A DNA stretch of 64,000 bases from Antitrichia curtipendula (Eukaryota; Streptophyta; Bryopsida; Hypnales; Leucodontaceae), in contig OX579638.1 in assembly GCA_951230915.1 (NCBI GenBank), positions 7,272,696 to 7,336,695 on the forward strand, given 5' to 3'. The notes beneath the pieces are model-generated. The model worked only from the letters and a program-made list of their open reading frames with translations, ran no database searches and was not told the DNA's origin. This document shows positions 58,299 to 64,000 of the stretch, in pieces (within the stretch, counting starts at the first letter, position 1; every line of letters starts with the position of its first letter). The translations under genes were made by a program, and so were the position numbers.

Positions 58299-59892
58299 GT
58301 GTACGAAGGAAGAGAAGACTTGTCATGGAGTTTGAGTCAAGATGAAGAAGAAATGCGGGGCCAAGATAAACAAGTAAAAAAATAATGAAACTACAATACC
58401 TACCTACAATAGTTACATGACAAAATATGGAACCAAGGCCATCATCAACTTTGATTTTTGATTTTGGGCATACAACCTTATGCATTGTGCAGAGGGCTTA
58501 AAGGTGAAGTGGATTCTTGATTGGCCCCCTCTTTCAAATGTGTGGTCTATTGCATGTGAGACACATTTCACCTAATCAGAGATTCTTTCTCTAAAAGAAA
58601 GAAGGTTCTAATTGCAAACTAAAGAAATAGGTGAACTAGTGCTCCACCTCTTTAATGAAGAGAATATAATTAAAGGTGTGTCCTTCCTTCACTTGAAGTA
58701 ACCAAATAGTGATTTGCAACCATCTAATGGTGATTTGCATCCTACAAATCAATTAGGAAGGACCATCCAGTGTAACCCTAATGCACCTATAGTTGACCAC
58801 CGCAACAAATGGAAGACAACATGGAACCTAAAAGTTGTCACTGAATCCGTAGTGGTTATTTCATACCTTATGGTAGAGTGATAATTCTAATGTTTGGTAT
58901 CTTTCCCTACAAAAAGGTCTATCAAGTCACAATTTTGGTCTTCCCTGCTTGTATTTGCGAATATTGCATCACTATGAATACAATTGCATTTGGTAGTAGG
59001 AAATCATGGGTAAATAACAAGCATTTATATCATGTCTTTAGGTTTATTTGCAAGGCACACTCTGAGAACAACAAGTACATGCACGAAGTCTAAGCTTTGG
59101 TGAAGTGAAGCTACTTCTTAAAGGTAGTAGTAAGATGTTGTGTATCTGTCTTGCAGTAGATAGTGAAACCACTTATGTTTAGACATGGATAAGTACTAGT
59201 CCGTTGGAGTAGTTGCCACATGCTTTGAGGGCTAACTGGTTTAAGGTGAAAATAGTTCATACCCTAGAACCACTCAAATCATCTATAAGATCCCAAACAT
59301 AAAAAAGATACCTAAGAAAAGGTTGAAATTAGTCAAACAACAATATGGGATGAAATGTTACAATTCTACAAATGAATTTTGCAAGTGCTCCTTGGTTCTA
59401 TAAAGCACATAATCACAACCAAACAATGTGATAGAATTGATTGTAATTGTTTTCCAAATAAACCTTGCAGTAGATGATTTTTAGCCCTTGAGGAGGTTTG
59501 TAAGTTCCCCAGGGTTCCCAGCCCTCGGAACTCCATCATTGCAGCTTCCTGATGTAGCACAGAGATTGCCACGTCATATATATAAAAATATAAATAAAAT
59601 AAAATTTCATTTTATTTTATTTTAAGATTATTATTTTATTTATTTATTAGTAATTTTTTTAAAACAAGATAAATTCTGACAGCAACGCTCTTTAACTGTC
59701 GGGGGAACATCGTCAAGAATGAGCCTGAAACAACACTCCCAGACCCCCAAATCTCATCTAATGATAGTGTTCTTTGGTTTTGAGGGGCTCTAAACCAGAG
59801 CCAAACTACAATATATTTGGCCAACTTCACAAATTGAAGTCCACTAGTGAACTTCATCAATAAGAGATATTAGGCCAGCCACAATAGGAGTT
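58299..59892. other. Intergenic DNA with a decayed, unassigned reading frame
   Basis: At about 58878-59300 (+) a reading frame can be followed through several stops (ATG frame of 71 codons, then fragments such as SETTYV and STSPLE), which looks like a decayed exon or transposon gene. I cannot name the family. At 59580-59655 lies a low-complexity A/T tract of ATAAAA and TTTTAT units. Confidence 0.3.
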
Positions 59893-61587
59893 GTAACCCC
59901 TAATGGTCCCCATGGACATAATTTATACATCTTTGGTATGTAGCAAACTTTGAGGAGCTACAACTTTTGCATCAAGTGCTTGAATTTAATAAAACTTATT
60001 GGACCAAATGCATCTACTTGTCTAGTTTGTGTGGTAAAGTTTTCAAATCAATCTAATATGTAATGAATTTTTGGGAATCATTTGGGTACACATGGTTCAA
60101 TTTTAGTTCACCAAAGTTCATTTTGATGGCTACTACTTTGGAGCTTGTTTCTCCTTCATCCAATATCTGATGAAGAGTAAAATTTATGATTTTCGATTGC
60201 TAGTACTACAAAAATATTTTTCTAATAAAGGTGCTTCTAACTATATTGAATTCTTTATTTTGACATTTTTTGGTGTTTTCAACTTACCTAGTTTTACTCC
60301 TAAATGCTCAAGGTCTTTTTTGAGCTTCTTGAAATTTACTCTAAATTGAACACAAAGTCATAATCTTGATCATTTTCGTAAATTTTTTAAATTCTAAATG
60401 TCTTTAAACCTCATACTTTTTTTGATGACCTCCATTTTAGACTTGACATGTGAAAAGAGGATTGAAAGACTTCAAATTACTTTCAAAGTTTTAACACCCT
60501 CTTGATCAAACATCATAATTTTTCAATCTATAAGTGATATTGTTGTCTTTTCTTTTCCTATATGATCTTTAACATGTCTAGCTTGAATTTTTAGGTTTAA
60601 TATGTGTAACCACAATTAATTTACGACTTTTCAAAATCTACTCTACAACTTTTTTAAATGAATTTTTAATGTGATTTTTTCTCTAAGACCTAGTATATTT
60701 GAGGCTCATTGCCAATAGAAATCAACACTAGAAAATCAAGATTTGCAGTGGACACCCTTGCACAAAATTTTGAATCAAAAAATAAAAAATGTTCATATTC
60801 AGAAACGGATTTTGGATGTTAGAACTAGATTTCAAGATGAAGATGTCAATTAAAAACTACAAAAAATAGTGATTGGATCTTGGTAAAACCGAGAGATAAA
60901 TACATTGAAGATTGCAATTGAGTAGTTTTAGTTGGATCTCTATTAGAATGTTGAGTATTCCAATATCAAAATTAATATTGAACTTCTAAAGTTTTTGGGT
61001 GTTTTTAGGCCAAAATTGTTTCAAAGTACTCAAATCCAAAGCAAGGCTAGAATCTTCATCTTTATTTATTTTTTAACAAATCTAACCATAGGATCCTTTA
61101 GTTAACTTGTTGGAGAACACCCCCCGTAAAATTTAAGAATAAAAAACCTTACCAATTGCAAGATCTTGCTGCTTGGATTTCAAAAAGAAATATTTTGAAT
61201 TCTTTCCAAATGGTTAGATTTGTCAAAGTAGAGATTCTATAAGTGCCTGCAAACTAAACTTCTTCATAACATTCATCTTGTTAATCAAAATGGAATGATT
61301 CAAAGCTTTCCTTGTATATATAAATCTGAAAAAACAATTTCAAATTTGTATTTCTTAAAAAAAATAAAAATTTAGCTGCTCGAGCCCGCCAAGCATGAAA
61401 AAATATATATCATGCAATAACTTTTTAACCATGTAGTCAAAAGTTATGAAAATTGTTGCCCCTTAGAGCTACCTCAGGGACATGTTGTGTGAAATTCTGA
61501 AGAAAAAAAAGTAAGATTTTGTTTGTAGTGAGTTGCCCAAATTGCTATGATGCCAAAAACCCCACAATTTAGTCCTTTAAGGGTTAA
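59893..61587. mobile_element. Long TTAA-family element, 1687-bp core
   Basis: The left end is CCCCTAATGGTCCCCATGG with flank TGTAA (TTAA altered by one base). The right end, reverse-complemented, is CCCTTAAAGGACTAAATTG with intact TTAA (61584-61587). The shared terminus is CCCYTAAnGGWC. The interior is A/T-rich with no open frame of note, so no transposase survives. Confidence 0.5.
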
Positions 61588-62599
61588 ATTCCAAATTTAT
61601 AGTGGTTTGCAGTGGAGTTGTGTTGTAGCAATCTCCGAAAGAACTATTGAACAATGATGAGTGGTTTGCGTTGCACTACCAAACTTGTCACAGATTAATA
61701 ATATTTGAATGAAGTTGGAGTTTTCTAGAGGTCAAGTTTCTTGTATGGGGGATAAAGCCGTCCAAGAAACTTAACCTCTAGAGGTTCTACCCTTACAAAA
61801 AGTGTTGCCACATAGACAACCATATCATTTTTTCATCCATGCTTGAAGTTTTATATAAGACAAGTCTTGGCCATAGTGTAAATCCAATCTGGTGAAGAAC
61901 AAATTTGCTCCAATCATATTGTTCTATTTCCCGACAATTATTGACTGGTGCAGTTCTCCACCATAGTGTTGGGGCTCTTAGTTGTTGAAGCTTTCAGCAC
62001 TTGAGCTTCACAAGTTTGTTGTTTTGATTCATGCCAATTTATAAATTTGAGTGCAATGTAGTAAATTTGATGGCATTGGGGGGCCAATGCTGTGGGGCAA
62101 TATCTTACCCTGGCCGGGGTGAACTGACTCCCTCGCTTGTCCCCATGGAAAAACCCTGAATTTTTTAATTTTCCATGCATGAATTTTTTTGCAAATTCTG
62201 AATTCATATTTGCAATCGGAGGCCCCAAATTAATTTGGAGAGGTATTCAACGTAAATTTATCAAGCACAAAATAGGGGGTAGTTCACCCCTACCCTTACC
62301 ATGGGCCAGTCCCCAGCTTGCTTCATTCTGCAGCAACCAAACCTAATGAATCATCTTTTTCTGGGATTCTGTCTTACCATCCCAGTGAGTGACGGCTGTG
62401 ACGCTGCCAATGCATCATTGGCACCATGGTGGGTATTTTACCCCATTAACTTAACGCCGCCTCCATCAGGAATATTCACTCAAAAAAACAATTCAATTTT
62501 TGGACCAATATGTGCACATCAGGCACATTTGCTCAAAATCAATTCAATTTTTGAACCAATATGTACATTTTTTGTTTTTTTAGTGACAGAGAAAGTCAT
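61588..62599. other. Intergenic DNA, no gene recognised
   Basis: Composition is somewhat less A/T-rich around 62050-62450. A 128-codon open frame at 62301-62687 (+) and a 96-codon minus-strand frame have no domain or family features, so I do not call them genes. Confidence 0.4.
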
Positions 62600-62700
62600 C
62601 CATCAATCCTTGACTTTGTATTGGTCTTTAGTGTTGTTGCAGGGGTTAACCCTTAAAAGGACCTTGCAAACCCAATGGACATTTTAAAAGTCAAACCTTG
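62600..62700. mobile_element. Two TTAA-family ends sharing one TTAA
   Basis: The TTAA at 62646-62649 is preceded by a right end (TTGTTGCAGGGG) and followed by a left end (CCCTTAAAAGGACCTTGC). Two elements therefore abut head to tail on a single target site. The far ends of both were not found in the window. Confidence 0.45.
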
Positions 62701-63501
62701 AATTTCACATGATTCTTGGTTTTAAATGTTTGTAAGCTAAACTGTAAGAAAATGTAGCTACCTTTTTACTTCATTTTCACTTTTTTTTCAAAAAAATTAA
62801 TAATTTCTTTTTGTGACACGTAGAAGAGAGCATCTTGAAAAGTCAAAGTACACCACTTTTGAATTTTTTTTCTGTCGGATTTCTCCTTGTTGTGAGCTCA
62901 AGGAGTACACCAATTAAATACACCACGATATGTGTCGCTATTGTTTCCATTTTTCTTAAAAATTTCATACTCTTTAAAGCATTTTGGTATTTATCATGAT
63001 TTTTGCAAAAAAAATTCTTTAAAAAAATAATGTAAATTTAATTAGATGTTTTCTAATTACGGAAAAATGAGAATTAATTTCAGACACATATTACTACATG
63101 TCAGAAATATCAAATTTTTGAAATATGTATTTTAATGTAAAAATCTAATGAAACTTGACCAAGTCCAAATATGAATTGTTCTTTGACCTCTTGAACTACG
63201 CCAAGGACTTTTATTGTCTGATGGGTGACAAAGAATCTTTCTACGTAAGACAAAAATGTACATATTCATCCTTGAAATTTTGTGCGAAAAGGGAAGAGTC
63301 TTACAAGTCTGATATGAATTCAATTTCCATATCAGCTTGTCAATAAGTTACATGTGTTCTAGCCAATCAAGTGGTGGCACATGGTAAGAAGATAAATAAA
63401 GAGGGATTGTTTTTGCAGTGCAGGTTGCAAGCTCCTCCTCCTAAGATCGTGCATTTGATGGAAAGTTTGAAGAAGGATTAGCTTGTGTAGGAAATGTTGA
63501 T
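62701..63501. other. A/T-rich intergenic DNA, no gene recognised
   Basis: The stretch 63225-63320 is diverged from 47960-48060, sharing TTCATCCTT-AAATTTTGTG and GAAAAGGGAAG-type phrases, so it is a dispersed repeat of unknown type. Confidence 0.4.
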
Positions 63502-64000
63502 GTGGCAGTGGGTAATGCTCCCCAGGTTGCTACTAATACAGTAGGTCCTATAGGGAATGCTGGTCAGTCACAGTATAATGCATCTAATGCTTGTAGAGGT
63601 GGTAGACCCCCCCAACCTCCTCGTCATTATGACATGGATCAGTATGGATTACAACGTCGTGGTTCTCGTAGAGGAAGAAACACAAGTAGAGTGTCGAAAC
63701 ATCCTTTGTGGGGAATTGGAGTACCACATCCTCGCGAGGACAAAGAGTCATTTGTACAAACATACACTCTAGGTCCCACCTATCAACCCCAACATATGTT
63801 GTATCTACAGGTCGGAGGGGCCCAAAGATAAATTCAGATGTTGAGGATCCCGCTGCAAAGCGACGTAAAAGGATAGTGAACAAACCGCACATACGTGGAA
63901 TTTGGGTCATAAAGCTTAGGAATGAAAATTCAGAAATTGAGGGCAAACAGACAACATACCACGGCGACGAAGAAGAAGTATTTGGAAGTGAAGGTGACGC
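63502..64000 (+). other. Possible exon(s) running off the window edge, unrecognised
   Basis: The first frame (63502-63831, started by GTG or later ATG) encodes a Pro/Arg/Gly-rich stretch with PPQPPRHYDMDQYG and RRGSRRGRN. A second frame, open from about 63759 to the end of the window, encodes a basic nuclear-localisation-like AAKRRKRIVNKP followed by an acidic tail (HGDEEEVFGSEGD). A CTACAG-GTCGG junction at about 63810 could serve in splicing. The combination could be part of a host gene or a transposon protein; I recognise no domain. Confidence 0.25.

Noticed and set aside
17901..62700. CCCCTAA words as interstitial telomere repeats
   Set aside because: The words occur singly at element ends with TTAA outside, never in tandem CCCTAAA arrays.
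1..64000. CRISPR array, rRNA, tRNA or LTR-retrotransposon
   Set aside because: No regularly spaced identical repeats, no recognisable rRNA, no convincing tRNA box pair and no paired long terminal repeats with a primer-binding site were found by eye; short tRNAs could have been missed.

Overview
This window looks like nuclear DNA of a streptophyte (land plant or close relative). Four confidently recognised protein genes, all of plant type, occupy roughly 6-12 kb and 20-33 kb. The rest is A/T-rich intergenic DNA full of small DNA-transposon copies. A Merlin transposase relic and an unusual TTAA-flanked element family suggest a seed-free lineage (bryophyte, lycophyte or fern grade) rather than a flowering plant; that is inference. 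There is no prokaryotic signature, CRISPR array, rRNA, or tRNA that I could see.

Genes. (1) 5967-7307 (-): an intronless PHT4;6-type anion/phosphate transporter. (2) 8942-9952 (+): an intronless plant LpxC, a lipid A-like pathway deacetylase. (3) 11399-12079 (-): an intronless ACHT-type chloroplast thioredoxin with a WCGSC active site. (4) 20105-32798 (-): a 21-exon gene for a FURRY/Tao3(PAG1)/MOR2-type cell morphogenesis scaffold. I resolved every splice junction of gene 4; the phases are consistent throughout and give 2217 aa. Genes 1-3 are GC-rich and uninterrupted. Gene 4 has mixed codon use and 20 introns.

Mobile DNA. A TTAA-flanked inverted-terminal element family (ends CCCCTAA...TTAGGGG, piggyBac-like by target site and terminal bases) is present in at least six two-ended copies and several single ends between 17.9 and 62.7 kb. 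At 33.4-34.8 kb three insertions are nested like Russian dolls: a ~546-bp TTAA element, broken by a Stowaway/mariner-like MITE at TA, itself broken by a second copy of the same TTAA element. Other elements are a non-autonomous CACTA element with ATT target duplication (57.0-58.1 kb), a hAT-like MITE with an 8-bp target duplication (36.0-36.6 kb), four further TA-flanked MITEs (3.9 kb and 50.7-52.4 kb), and the Merlin transposase pseudogene (43.7-44.4 kb).

Other structure. There is a 384-bp, nearly identical inverted duplication around a 1.56-kb spacer (12.4-14.7 kb). An array of dozens of quasi-palindromic CCAATTTGG motifs covers about 1.7 kb (55.0-56.7 kb). Relics of a Dof-type zinc finger (48.8 kb) and a CxxC zinc-finger gene (46.7-47.0 kb) are also present. 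Coordinates of transposon ends were counted by eye and may be off by one base.
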